Assembly (NCBI RefSeq): GCF_021246445.1
Contig: NZ_JAJQXW010000001.1
Span: 372,001-436,000 of the forward strand
Source of the DNA: Rhabdothermincola salaria
Lineage (GTDB): Bacteria; Actinomycetota; Acidimicrobiia; Acidimicrobiales; Acidimicrobilacustridaceae
Direction of reading: 5' to 3'
Length of the DNA: 64,000 nucleotides
Positions 13,839 to 22,303 of the stretch are shown here, piece after piece. Every line of letters begins with the position of its first letter. Position 1 is the first letter of the stretch. The notes beneath the pieces are model-generated. The model did not search any database. It saw nothing but the letters and a program-made list of their open reading frames with translations, and was not told the origin of the DNA. Made by a program: the position numbers and the translations under genes.

Positions 13839-14953
13839 CGAGACACCCCACCACCCTCCACTTGGCACCGGCGCATGTGGCTACCGACACTCGAGTCTTC
13901 TGGAAAGAGTGCGTTTCGTTACGAGACGCCGGGTGGAGGGTCACGATCGTCGCGCTTCACGATCGTGACGAGGACCTGGACGGTATCCGGATCGTGGGGC
14001 TGCGCCGTGGAAAGGGAAGTTGGGGTCGCCTGCGCAACCTGGCCCATGTGGTGAGGACCATCCTTCGCAACCGGACGGACGTAATCCATGTTCACGACAT
14101 AGAAATTCTCCCCGTGGCGATCGTCCTCGGCCTGGTTGGTCGCAAGGTGATTGTTGACTTCCACGAGGACTACCCGCTTCTCGTCGAGAGTCGCAGCTAC
14201 ATCCCGAAGAGACTCAGGAGAACGGCGGCGTGGACGGTTCGGCTTCTCGAGGGCCTCGTCGTTCGGGTTTCGTCGGCAGTGATCTCTGCGGAGGACACGG
14301 GGGCCCAACGGTTCGGCAAGCGGCACGTCGCCGTTCTGCGAAACTATGTCTTGGACAGCGAGATCGAACTCATGGCTCGATCGGAGCCTGATGTACGAGC
14401 GAGAGCGTGTGTATACGTGGGCGCTGTCAGCCGGGAGCGAGGCCTGCTGGAGATGGTTGGGGCCATCGAACGGGCTGGATCTGACATCGAGCTTCGGCTC
14501 ATCGGAGAGATGCCGGCCGACCTCCGCGCCGAGGTGATGGCGACGGGGGGGGCGCAGCAGCTGCGCTACTACGGCCGTTGTGACAGGGCCCGGACCTGCG
14601 AGGTTCTGGTTGGGTCGGCTGTGGGGCTCGTGATCTGGCACCCAACCCCGAAGCACGCTGGCGGTGCAGTCCCGGTGAAGCTCTTTGAGTACATGGCTGC
14701 AGGTCTGCCGGTCATCGCAAGTGACTTTCCCGAGATTCGGGCCGTCGTAGAGCCTGCCGGCGCCGGCTTCTTGGTAGACCCATTCGATGTTGATGCGCTG
14801 GCGGCCCATATGAGGTGGATGGTCGATCACCCGGAGGAAGCGCGGGCTCTCGGGATGAGGGGGCGACAGTCGGTGCTCGACCGATACACGTGGAGTTCCC
14901 AGGTGCCCACGTTGCTTGGTGTGTACGAGGCACTCCAGGAACTGGAGCCGTGA
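13835..14953 (+). CDS. Glycosyltransferase family 4 (GT-B fold)
   Basis: A 372-residue GT-B transferase. The N-terminal acceptor domain has DVIHVHDIEILPVA; the C-terminal donor domain opens near ARACVYVGAVSRERGLLEMVGAI. The family's E-x7-E region is KLFEYMAAGLPVIASDFPEIRAVVE, where glutamates contact the nucleotide. VIVDFHEDYPLLVESRSY is typical of the family found in polysaccharide clusters. The start overlaps the previous stop (ATGA). It is the last plus-strand gene of the cluster and converges with the flippase gene, only 16 bases away. Donor and linkage are unknown. The base composition is notably AT-richer than the flanking uvr genes, suggesting a distinct history. Confidence 0.85.
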   Translation: MTRHPTTLHLAPAHVATDTRVFWKECVSLRDAGWRVTIVALHDRDEDLDGIRIVGLRRGKGSWGRLRNLAHVVRTILRNRTDVIHVHDIEILPVAIVLGLVGRKVIVDFHEDYPLLVESRSYIPKRLRRTAAWTVRLLEGLVVRVSSAVISAEDTGAQRFGKRHVAVLRNYVLDSEIELMARSEPDVRARACVYVGAVSRERGLLEMVGAIERAGSDIELRLIGEMPADLRAEVMATGGAQQLRYYGRCDRARTCEVLVGSAVGLVIWHPTPKHAGGAVPVKLFEYMAAGLPVIASDFPEIRAVVEPAGAGFLVDPFDVDALAAHMRWMVDHPEEARALGMRGRQSVLDRYTWSSQVPTLLGVYEALQELEP

Positions 14954-14969
14954 GCCACCCCTCGAGGTG

Positions 14970-16343
14970 TCAGGCCGCTCCTGACACGATGCCGGTCGCC
15001 CGGGCCGCTCTGACGAACTGGCGCGGGCTCAGGTAGAGCCTGGTGTCCAGGTCGAGGCGTGTACGGGCAAGCCACCAACCCCCGAAACCCTGAAGAACGC
15101 TTCCGACGCCGGAGGCCGTCGCGACGGCGAGCACGGACACGCCGGCGACGGTCAGCTCGGAAATGATGGTGATGGTGGCGACTGCGCTCATGACGCCGAG
15201 TACGGCCCGGTCGGAGCCGCCAGCCATCACGACCGTTTGGAACGCAGGGCCGAGACCGGCCGCGATGGTGAGTCCCGACATCAGGATCACTGCGGGCCAG
15301 TGGGATTGGGAGAAGAACTCGCCGAAGAACAGAGGGAGAAGCCATCCCCCGAGCGCGGCGATGAGGGCGGTCGACGTCGCCAGGAGGACGAAACCAACGG
15401 TTGCAGCGCAGCGCAGCAGACTCTCCAAGCGTGCATCTTCATGCCGGAGTCTGAAGCGCACGACGTACGGTTGGAGGAGCAGCTGGCTCACTAGGATGGG
15501 CGCCAGCGCCAAGGAGGCCACGCGGACGGCGGCCCCATAGGCGGCGGCGTCCTCGGTACCAAAGAACGCGCCCACGACCCATGTGTCCGCCTGGGTGATT
15601 CCGAGCGCGACGGCCCCGACTGTAGCTATTAGGGCTCCCGCCTTCGCCTGTCGGAGCATGTCTTCGCGGTGCGGGAAGCCTGACTGCACCGGTGCACGGC
15701 GCATCTCGACCAGGAGGAAGAGCAGTCCGACGAGAAAGGTGACTGCTGATGCGCCGAGTGAGAGGGCGAGCACCAGCTTCAGAGATGTCTGTGTGGGGCT
15801 GCCGAGCGTGGCGATCCACACCGCGCCTACGAGAACCGCAAAGATGACGGTTCGCCCAGGGCTCCCGACGATCGTGGCGAGTCCATGGCGGCGCATGCCG
15901 CGCTGAGCCTCGGATGGCACGAGCCGAAGTGATTCGAACAGCACCCACAGGCCGACTAACACCCCAGTGGCCGCGGCCTCTCCGGCCCCGAAGAGCTCTC
16001 GAGCAACTATCGGGAGCGTAAGCGCGACCAGCGTTGCCAGGATGATCGCCGCGACTGCGTTGACGGTCAGCGAGCTCGCGAGGACCCTGATCGCCGTGAC
16101 GTTCCGCAGGTGTTCGTGCGCCGCGAGCTCCCGCACGATCACCCGGTCCTGGCCCAGGCGGGCGATCATTGGGGCGAACAGCGCCACCACCGAGTAGAGG
16201 TAGTAGAGGCCGAGGTCACTGGGGGCCAGCATCCGGGCCAGCATCAGTGTCGACGCGAACGTCGCCGCCATGGCGATGGCTTGGCCACTGCCCGATGCAG
16301 CGAGCGCGCGGCCTGCGGCACGGCGAACGGAGGCAGGCTTCAC
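14970..16343 (-). CDS. Polysaccharide flippase (Wzx/MATE-MVF superfamily)
   Basis: A 457-residue integral membrane protein with about 12-14 hydrophobic helices. Its opening, QAIAMAATFASTLMLARMLAPSDLGLYYL, is characteristic of RfbX/Wzx flippases, which move undecaprenyl-diphosphate-linked repeat units to the outer face of the membrane. It starts with GTG overlapping the stop of the glycosyltransferase upstream of it (GTGA), and converges with the GT4 gene. The set of initiating enzyme, glycosyltransferases and flippase supports a Wzx-type route, but I see no recognisable Wzy polymerase unless one of the 4.3-7.8 kb membrane proteins takes that role. Lipid II or teichoic-acid flippases are less likely given context. 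Confidence 0.82.
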   Translation of the reverse strand: MKPASVRRAAGRALAASGSGQAIAMAATFASTLMLARMLAPSDLGLYYLYSVVALFAPMIARLGQDRVIVRELAAHEHLRNVTAIRVLASSLTVNAVAAIILATLVALTLPIVARELFGAGEAAATGVLVGLWVLFESLRLVPSEAQRGMRRHGLATIVGSPGRTVIFAVLVGAVWIATLGSPTQTSLKLVLALSLGASAVTFLVGLLFLLVEMRRAPVQSGFPHREDMLRQAKAGALIATVGAVALGITQADTWVVGAFFGTEDAAAYGAAVRVASLALAPILVSQLLLQPYVVRFRLRHEDARLESLLRCAATVGFVLLATSTALIAALGGWLLPLFFGEFFSQSHWPAVILMSGLTIAAGLGPAFQTVVMAGGSDRAVLGVMSAVATITIISELTVAGVSVLAVATASGVGSVLQGFGGWWLARTRLDLDTRLYLSPRQFVRAARATGIVSGAA

Positions 16344-17260
16344 CGGGGCGGCCGCTCGGACGGGTCACCGGGGCCCAGGCCAGCAGAGAAGCCAACGGCT
16401 CGTAGTTGGGGTGCGAAGTGCTCGAGGACCCGATGGATCTGGGCGTCGTTCGAGCCGCCGGTGACGTTGTCGTGCTTGAGAGCACTCGACTGGTCCGCCC
16501 CGTTCGGCGGCAGGTAGAGCACGTTGGGGCGAGGTACCCGTACCGCGCCGGTCCCGTTTAGGACGGCCGACACCTTGAACCACACGTCGTCCGCCGTCGG
16601 GCAGAACCGCTCAGCGAGGGCGTGGTCCAGAGCCATGGGTGCGAGCGCTCCAGGTGGGTACAGCACTCCTCCCACGCCGACCGGGAATGTCAATGCCGGT
16701 GTCGTGTCGGATCTGGCCTCCTTCCATGTCGCGTAGGGGGCAACCACCCCGTCGCTGCACTCCATGGCCAGGGCTCGGTGGGCCACCACCGTCCCCGGGC
16801 ACCGGGAGTGGACCTCAAGCAACTGGCGAAGCCAATGCCTCGGATACAACACGTCGTCGTCGGCGGTGGCCACGAGGCTTGTAGGGAAGCGTTCCACGGT
16901 TGGGATGAGCTTCTTGTAGCTCCGCTGGTCACCGTCGACGAAGACGAGATCGACTCCGTAGCCGGTCAGCCTGGTAAGGGATTCCGGCAGATCCGATGGC
17001 CCGATCTGGTCTCGTGACATGACCAGTTGGATCGAGTCCGGCCGGGACGATTGCTTGAGTAGGGACCGAAGGGTTAGGTGCACCTTGGGTAAGCGCTCAG
17101 GGATGGTCGTGAGTGACACCACGGCGTGTATTGAGCTTGCCTTAGAGCGACGAAATAGGTCGAGCCGACGTGCGGGAAGACGGGCCCTCATGAATTCGGA
17201 ACAGCGAAGAAGGGCCCTCGTTTCCCGCCGTTGGTAGGCGGGGACGTCGTGGGCAGTCAT
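16340..17260 (-). CDS. Glycosyltransferase, GT-A fold, capsule/LPS type
   Basis: A 306-residue protein with the features of a GT-A transferase. AVVSLTTIPERLPKVHLTLRSLLKQ forms the first strand and helix, DLVFVDGDQRSYKKLIPTV the second block, and VATADDDVLYPRHWLRQL is a strong DxD-type metal and donor site. The tail has TADDVWFKVSAVLNG, resembling acceptor-side motifs. Families with the SLTTIPER opening occur in capsule and LPS clusters. The stop overlaps the flippase start and its own start overlaps the FkbM gene's stop, so all three are read as one unit. Donor sugar unknown. Confidence 0.75.
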   Translation of the reverse strand: MTAHDVPAYQRRETRALLRCSEFMRARLPARRLDLFRRSKASSIHAVVSLTTIPERLPKVHLTLRSLLKQSSRPDSIQLVMSRDQIGPSDLPESLTRLTGYGVDLVFVDGDQRSYKKLIPTVERFPTSLVATADDDVLYPRHWLRQLLEVHSRCPGTVVAHRALAMECSDGVVAPYATWKEARSDTTPALTFPVGVGGVLYPPGALAPMALDHALAERFCPTADDVWFKVSAVLNGTGAVRVPRPNVLYLPPNGADQSSALKHDNVTGGSNDAQIHRVLEHFAPQLRAVGFSAGLGPGDPSERPPR

Positions 17261-18156
17261 GGAAGATCGAGGGGCGTGCGGCGGTCCGACGCGTGAACTG
17301 CCAGCAACAGCGGATTGCCAACGGGCACAGGTGCTGGCTTAGTCAACCGGAACCGACCTGCTCCATAGGCGCCCACCGGGCGAACCTCGGCGAAGCGGTA
17401 CCCAAGCTCATGCAGGATCCGCCTCGCTGACTTGTCGCCCGTTCTCCGATAATCAGCGTTCTCTTCGAACACCACCACGGGGCGGGCGGACTCCAGCATG
17501 AGGGTTCCACCCTCGAGGACATCGGGTTCGAATCCCTCGACGTCGATCTTCACGAGCCTGGGGCTGTTCAGCTCGACGCTGTCGAGTGTGCTAACCGGGA
17601 TCCGTAGGGTTGCAGCTCCGTGGTGCTTCTCGTTGCGTAGGAGACTTGCGGTCCCGCGATTGCGGGTGCTGGGCTCAGGCAGATTCAGCGAAGCGACACC
17701 GGGCTTGGCTCCGAGAGCGACCTCATGGACGACGACGTTTGACCGACCGTTGATCTCGCAATTCAACCGCACTCGGTTGGCGAGGTCAGGGACCGGTTCG
17801 AAAGCATGGGTCGTACCGTCTGGCGCGAGTCGGGAGAGCCGAAGTGTGTGGAGCCCACTGTTGGCTCCCACATCAATGCAGTCGTCGCCAGGATCTACGA
17901 CGGCTTCCAGGATCCGGCCAAGTGCTGGCTCGTACTCGCCGTAGACCCATGCCGACCAATCGACCCAGCTCCGCAGGTCGGCAAGGAACCAGTCACCCTG
18001 CGTTGTTCTGGTGACAACCGGCTGTTCGGGCGGCACCCACCCCGGCTTGCGGTATGACGCAGTAAGCAGTCGCTGGACTCCCCTGATTCGAATGTGATGG
18101 CCCATGAACCGGCCGAGTCGGGAGGTCGCCAAGCTCTGCACTTCTGCAGCGTACAC
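17257..18156 (-). CDS. FkbM-family SAM methyltransferase
   Basis: A 299-residue methyltransferase of the FkbM family, which O-methylates sugars and polyketides. DDCIDVGANSGLHTLRLSRLAPDG is the SAM-binding motif I, AFEPVPDLANRVRLNCEIN the second block, and LVKIDVEGFEPDVLEGGTLML the family's diagnostic IDVEGFE motif. In this cluster methylation of a surface sugar is the likely role. I list a GTG at 18156; an internal ATG near 18105 (MGHHIRIRG) could equally be the start and no strong ribosome binding site decides. It begins 60 bases downstream of nadA on the same strand. It is the second methyltransferase in the glycan region. Confidence 0.82.
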   Translation of the reverse strand: MYAAEVQSLATSRLGRFMGHHIRIRGVQRLLTASYRKPGWVPPEQPVVTRTTQGDWFLADLRSWVDWSAWVYGEYEPALGRILEAVVDPGDDCIDVGANSGLHTLRLSRLAPDGTTHAFEPVPDLANRVRLNCEINGRSNVVVHEVALGAKPGVASLNLPEPSTRNRGTASLLRNEKHHGAATLRIPVSTLDSVELNSPRLVKIDVEGFEPDVLEGGTLMLESARPVVVFEENADYRRTGDKSARRILHELGYRFAEVRPVGAYGAGRFRLTKPAPVPVGNPLLLAVHASDRRTPLDLP

Positions 18157-18216
18157 AGCACACTTCTCAGCAGGGCCAGGGCTGTTCGAACGCGATCAGC
18201 CTCAGGCGAACGGGCG

Positions 18217-19404
18217 TCAGGTGATGCTCAGCATCCGGTCCAGAGCCACCCTGGCCCACGCTGCTGTCTCGGGATCGACCGTGATCTGGTTGACCACCCG
18301 ACCCTCCACGAGGCCTTCGAGCACCCAGCACAGGTGCTGAGCGTCGATGCGGAACATCGTCGAGCACGGGCACACCAACGGGTCGAGGGAGACGACGGTC
18401 TTGTCCGGGGTCTCGTCGTTCAGGCGGTTCACCAGGTGGATCTCGGTGCCCACCCCGATGACCGCTCCTGGGGGAGCGGCTTCGACGGCCTTGATGATGT
18501 AGTCGGTGGAGCCGACCTGGTCGGCCACCTCGCACACGTCGTGGGCGCACTCGGGATGCACGACCACGATGCCGTCGGGGTGCTGGGCCCGGAACTCGGC
18601 CACGTGTTCGGGGCGGAACCGCTGATGCACCGAGCAGTGCCCCTTCCACAGCAAGAAGGTGGCGTCCTTCACATCGGCCTCGCTCAAGCCTCCTCGCTCG
18701 AGGCGGGGGTTCCACAGGCGCATGTCGGCCTCGGTGAAGCCGAGCTGGTGGCCGGTGTTGCGGCCGAGGTGCTGGTCGGGGAAGAACAGAACCTGCTTGC
18801 CGCCGGCGCCGTCGTCGGCCCGGTCGCCGAGTGAGAGGGCCCACTCCAGCACCGCCTTGGCGTTGGTGGAGGTGCACACCGCACCGCCGTGCTCGCCCAC
18901 GAAGGCCTTCAGCGCGGCCGAGGAGTTCATGTAGGTGATGGGGATCACCTTGGAGATGTCGGTGGTCTTGGCCAGCGCCTCCCAGGCCTCCTCCACCTCG
19001 TCGAGGTCGGCCATGTCGGCCATGGAGCACCCGGCGTTGAGGTCCGGCAGGATCACCTTCTGGTGCTCATCGGTGAGGATGTCGGCGGATTCGGCCATGA
19101 AGTGGACGCCGCAGAACACGATGTAGTCGGCCTCGGGATGCTGTTGGGCGAGCACGGAGAGCCGGAAGGAGTCTCCGCGGGCGTCGGCCCAGCGCATGAC
19201 CTCGTCGCGCTGGTAGTGGTGGCCGAGGATGAAGACGCGTTCACCGAGCGTGCGCTTGGCTGCGTCGATGCGGGACGCGAGGTCATCGAGCGTGGCGTCG
19301 GCGTACCGCTCGGGAAGCGGGATCTGGAGCCGCAACATGTTGTCTGGAACCCCCAGGGGGAAGAGGGCACCGATGGTGAGCGGTGGGGGCAGCCTGGTCG
19401 CCAC
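18217..19404 (-). CDS. nadA: Quinolinate synthase A
   Basis: NadA condenses iminoaspartate with dihydroxyacetone phosphate to quinolinate in de novo NAD synthesis. The 395-residue sequence shows FILGHHYQRDEVM, the substrate loop CGVHFMAESADIL, and three cysteines positioned to hold the [4Fe-4S] cluster in LNAGCSMADM, VHPECAHDV and CPCSTMFRID. The listed GTG is the longest opening; an ATG at 19338 (MLRLQIPLPERYAD) would give about 373 residues, nearer common NadA lengths. The usual partners nadB and nadC are not adjacent, so it stands alone, divergent from uvrC across 151 bases. A TAGAGT (complement of 19464-19469) could be its -10 box, leaving a leader of at least 50 bases. Confidence 0.94.
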   Translation of the reverse strand: MATRLPPPLTIGALFPLGVPDNMLRLQIPLPERYADATLDDLASRIDAAKRTLGERVFILGHHYQRDEVMRWADARGDSFRLSVLAQQHPEADYIVFCGVHFMAESADILTDEHQKVILPDLNAGCSMADMADLDEVEEAWEALAKTTDISKVIPITYMNSSAALKAFVGEHGGAVCTSTNAKAVLEWALSLGDRADDGAGGKQVLFFPDQHLGRNTGHQLGFTEADMRLWNPRLERGGLSEADVKDATFLLWKGHCSVHQRFRPEHVAEFRAQHPDGIVVVHPECAHDVCEVADQVGSTDYIIKAVEAAPPGAVIGVGTEIHLVNRLNDETPDKTVVSLDPLVCPCSTMFRIDAQHLCWVLEGLVEGRVVNQITVDPETAAWARVALDRMLSIT

Positions 19405-19542
19405 GCCACGGGGATGTCGCTCTCGGTGTCCGATATGTCGCCGGATACCAGGCCGGCGGTGTCACTCTAGGTCAGCGCCAGCGAGATCGCGAACATTCCC
19501 GGAGGGCCCACCGTGGGCGACAGCGCCGCTGACGATGACCCG

Positions 19543-19548
19543 TACGAT
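19543..19548 (+). promoter_or_regulatory. -10 box for leaderless uvrC
   Basis: TACGAT ends seven bases before the ATG at 19556 and no Shine-Dalgarno sequence intervenes. This favours that ATG over longer upstream in-frame starts that would run across the nadA promoter. Confidence 0.5.
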
Positions 19549-19555
19549 TGGGACG

Positions 19556-21448
19556 ATGGTCCAGCGTCCCCCAGCCGGCACGATCCCCGATGCTCCCGGC
19601 TCCTACCAGTTCAAGGACGCGCACGGACGGGTGATCTACGTGGGCAAGGCCAAGAGCCTGCGCCAGCGCCTCTCGAACTACTTCCAGAACCCGCGCAACC
19701 TGGCGCCGCGCACCGCCCAGATGGTGGCCACCGCCGAGTCCGTCGAGTGGATCCAGGTCCGCAACGACGTCGAGGCGCTCATGCTCGAGTACAGCCTCAT
19801 CAAGCAGCACCAGCCCCGGTTCAACATCCGCCTGCGCGACGACAAGAGCTACCCGTTCCTCGCCGTCACCCTCGACGACGAGTGGCCCCGGGCCACCGTC
19901 ATGCGCGGCGCCAAGCGCAAGGGCACCCGCTACTTCGGCCCCTACGCCCACGCCTGGGCCATCCGCGAGACCCTCGATCTGTTGTTGCGCACGTTCCCGA
20001 TCCGCACCTGCTCGCAGAACAAGTTCAACCGCCACGCCAAGCTCGGTCGGCCCTGCCTGTTGTTCCACATCGAGAAGTGCACCGGCCCCTGCGTGGGCGA
20101 GATCGCCAAACCCGACTACGACGACCTCGTCGACGAGCTGGTCAGCTTCCTCGACGGCGACACCGACACCGTCATCCGCCGCCTCGAGGCCCAGATGGCC
20201 GAGGCGGCCAGCGAGCTCGAGTTCGAGCGGGCGGCCCGGGTGCGTGACCGCCTGGGGGCGGTGCGCCAGGCCATCGAGAAGCAGCAGATGGTGGTGGAGC
20301 GCTCCGAGGACCTCGACGTGATCGGCCTGGCCGATGACGAGCTGGAAGCGGCGGTGCAGGTGTTCTTCGTGCGCCGGGGCCGGGTGGTGGGCCGCAAGGG
20401 GTTCGTGGTCGACAAGGCCGAGGACGTCACCCCCGGTGAGCTGGTCGACCGCATCCTCGAGGGCCTCTACGCCGACCCGCCCCCCATGGGCGTGCCCAAG
20501 CAGGTCCTCGTCCCCACCGAGAGCGCCGATCCCGAGCTCTACGAGGAGTTCCTGGGTGAGGTCCGGGGCTCGAAGGTCGCCATCCGGGTGCCCCAGCGCG
20601 GCGACAAGCGCGAGCTGATGGCCATGGTCACCCGCAACGCCGAGGAGGAGCTGGTGCGCCACCGGCTGCGCCGGGCGTCGGACCACAACACCCGGGCCCG
20701 GGCGCTCAACGAGCTCCAGCAGTACCTCGACCTCCCCGAAGCCCCGTTGCGCATCGAGTGCTACGACATGAGCCACATCCAGGGCAGCGACTACGTGGGC
20801 TCCATGGTCGTGCTCGAGGACGGTCTGCCCAAGAAGAGCGAGTATCGGCGCTTCAAGATCCGCAGCGGGCAGGGCAACGACGACTTCGCCGCCATGGAGG
20901 AGGTGCTCACCCGTCGCCTCCGCGCCTACCTCGAGGATCGGGAGAAGCCCGTCACCGAGCGGGGCGGCAAGTTCTCGTACCCGCCCCAGCTGTTGCTGGT
21001 CGACGGCGGCAAGGGGCAGCTCAGCGTGGTGGTCCGGGTGCTCGAGGAGCTGGGCCTCGACGAGGAGATCCCCGTCGCCTCGCTGGCCAAGCAGTTCGAG
21101 GAGGTCTACCGCCCGGGCGACCCGACGCCCATGCGCGTGCCCCGAGGCAGCGACGCCCTCTACCTGCTGCAACGCATCCGCGACGAGGCCCACCGCTTCG
21201 CCATCAGCTACCACCGCCAGCTGCGCGGCAAGCGCATGACCACCTCCGTCCTCGACGGCATCCCCGGCCTCGGGCCTACCCGCAAGGCCCGCCTGGTCAA
21301 GGAGCTCGGCGGTGTCGGCGCCGTGAAGAAGGCGTCGCTGGAGAACCTCAAGGAGCTCTCCTGGCTCCCGGACACCGTCGCCGAGGCCGTCCATACCAAG
21401 ATCCACGGTTCCAGCAGTCGCACGCCAGGCCCTACGGTCGGCTCGTGA
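19556..21448 (+). CDS. uvrC: UvrABC excinuclease subunit C
   Basis: UvrC makes the two incisions flanking a lesion. The 630-residue protein has the N-terminal GIY-YIG nuclease (PGSYQFKDAHGRVIYVGKAKSLRQRLSNYF), a cysteine-bearing linker (LGRPCLLFHIEKCTGPCVG), a UVR motif (AQMAEAASELEFERAARVRD) that binds UvrB, and the RNase H-like endonuclease domain (IECYDMSHIQGSDYVGSMVV ... LLLVDGGKGQL). Tandem helix-hairpin-helix motifs (LDGIPGLGPTRKARLVKELGG) close the protein. Length is normal. The ATG at 19556 is chosen for the TACGAT seven bases upstream and because MVQRPPAGTIPDAPGSYQF matches the family start. A methyltransferase gene overlaps the stop by GTGA. Confidence 0.97.
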   Translation: MVQRPPAGTIPDAPGSYQFKDAHGRVIYVGKAKSLRQRLSNYFQNPRNLAPRTAQMVATAESVEWIQVRNDVEALMLEYSLIKQHQPRFNIRLRDDKSYPFLAVTLDDEWPRATVMRGAKRKGTRYFGPYAHAWAIRETLDLLLRTFPIRTCSQNKFNRHAKLGRPCLLFHIEKCTGPCVGEIAKPDYDDLVDELVSFLDGDTDTVIRRLEAQMAEAASELEFERAARVRDRLGAVRQAIEKQQMVVERSEDLDVIGLADDELEAAVQVFFVRRGRVVGRKGFVVDKAEDVTPGELVDRILEGLYADPPPMGVPKQVLVPTESADPELYEEFLGEVRGSKVAIRVPQRGDKRELMAMVTRNAEEELVRHRLRRASDHNTRARALNELQQYLDLPEAPLRIECYDMSHIQGSDYVGSMVVLEDGLPKKSEYRRFKIRSGQGNDDFAAMEEVLTRRLRAYLEDREKPVTERGGKFSYPPQLLLVDGGKGQLSVVVRVLEELGLDEEIPVASLAKQFEEVYRPGDPTPMRVPRGSDALYLLQRIRDEAHRFAISYHRQLRGKRMTTSVLDGIPGLGPTRKARLVKELGGVGAVKKASLENLKELSWLPDTVAEAVHTKIHGSSSRTPGPTVGS

Positions 21449-22218
21449 CCGGCACCGACGACCTCCTGCCCTCCGAGAACGCTGAGTTGTGGGAGGCGCA
21501 TGCCGACTGGTGGCAGCGGGAGTTCACCGAGGGCGTGGACCCCGAGTACACCGAGCAGATCCTGCCCATCGTCACCGAGTGGACGGCCGGGCACTCCCGG
21601 GTGCTGGAGGTCGGCACGGGGGAGGGGCAGGTCGCCCGGGCCGTCACGGCCGCCGCTCGACGAGACAGCAGGCCCGAGCCGCTCGTCGTCGGGGTCGACC
21701 CGACCGTCGCCCAGATCACCGAGGCCGCTCGCCGCGCCGGCGGCCCGGTCTACGCCCGGTCCGGCGCCGAGGCGCTGCCCTTCGCCGACGGCACCTTCGA
21801 CGCGGTGGTGTGTTGCCTGGTCTTCGAGCACATCGACGACGTCGACGGGGCCCTGGCCGAGGTGGCCCGGGTGCTCGAATCCGGTGGGCGGTTCGTCTTC
21901 TGCCTCAACCATCCGCTGCTGCAGACCCCCGGCTCCGGGTGGATCGACGACCAGATCCTCGACCCACCCGAGCAGTACTGGCGCATCGGCGCGTACCTCT
22001 CGGAGCAGGCCGTGGTCGAGCAGGTCGAGAAGGGCGTCTTCATCCGCTTCGTGCACCGCCCCTTGAGTCGCTACGTCAACGCCATGGCCGACGTGGGCCT
22101 CCAGCTCGAGCGCATGTTGGAGCCGGCTCCGCCGGCCGGCTTCCTCGCTCGAGCCCCGGAGTACCCCGAGGCCGCCTCCATCCCGCGCCTGCTCACGCTG
22201 GTGGCCCGACGGGTGTGA
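21445..22218 (+). CDS. Class I SAM-dependent methyltransferase
   Basis: A 257-residue Methyltransf_11-type protein. HSRVLEVGTGEGQVARAV is motif I, VVGVDPTVAQITEAAR the second strand, and FDAVVCCLVFEHIDDVDGALAEVARVLESGGRFVF covers motifs II and III. The GTG start overlaps the uvrC stop (GTGA), so it is probably coupled to uvrC. No functional link to excision repair is known to me. It precedes rapZ, which has its own promoter-like hexamer. The substrate cannot be inferred. A 60-residue C-terminal region rich in alanine and proline shows no recognisable motif. Confidence 0.75.
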   Translation: MTGTDDLLPSENAELWEAHADWWQREFTEGVDPEYTEQILPIVTEWTAGHSRVLEVGTGEGQVARAVTAAARRDSRPEPLVVGVDPTVAQITEAARRAGGPVYARSGAEALPFADGTFDAVVCCLVFEHIDDVDGALAEVARVLESGGRFVFCLNHPLLQTPGSGWIDDQILDPPEQYWRIGAYLSEQAVVEQVEKGVFIRFVHRPLSRYVNAMADVGLQLERMLEPAPPAGFLARAPEYPEAASIPRLLTLVARRV

Positions 22219-22290
22219 CCGCGGCGTGAACTCGGCCTGAACCTCGGCTCCGAGCGGTCTCCGGGGACCTCGGCGCCGCCCGTAGGCCGG

Positions 22291-22296
22291 TAGCGT
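22291..22296 (+). promoter_or_regulatory. -10 box for leaderless rapZ
   Basis: TAGCGT ends seven bases before the ATG at 22304. A GTG at 22295 overlaps this hexamer and is therefore an unlikely start. Confidence 0.5.
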
Positions 22297-22303
22297 GCCG
22301 GGC

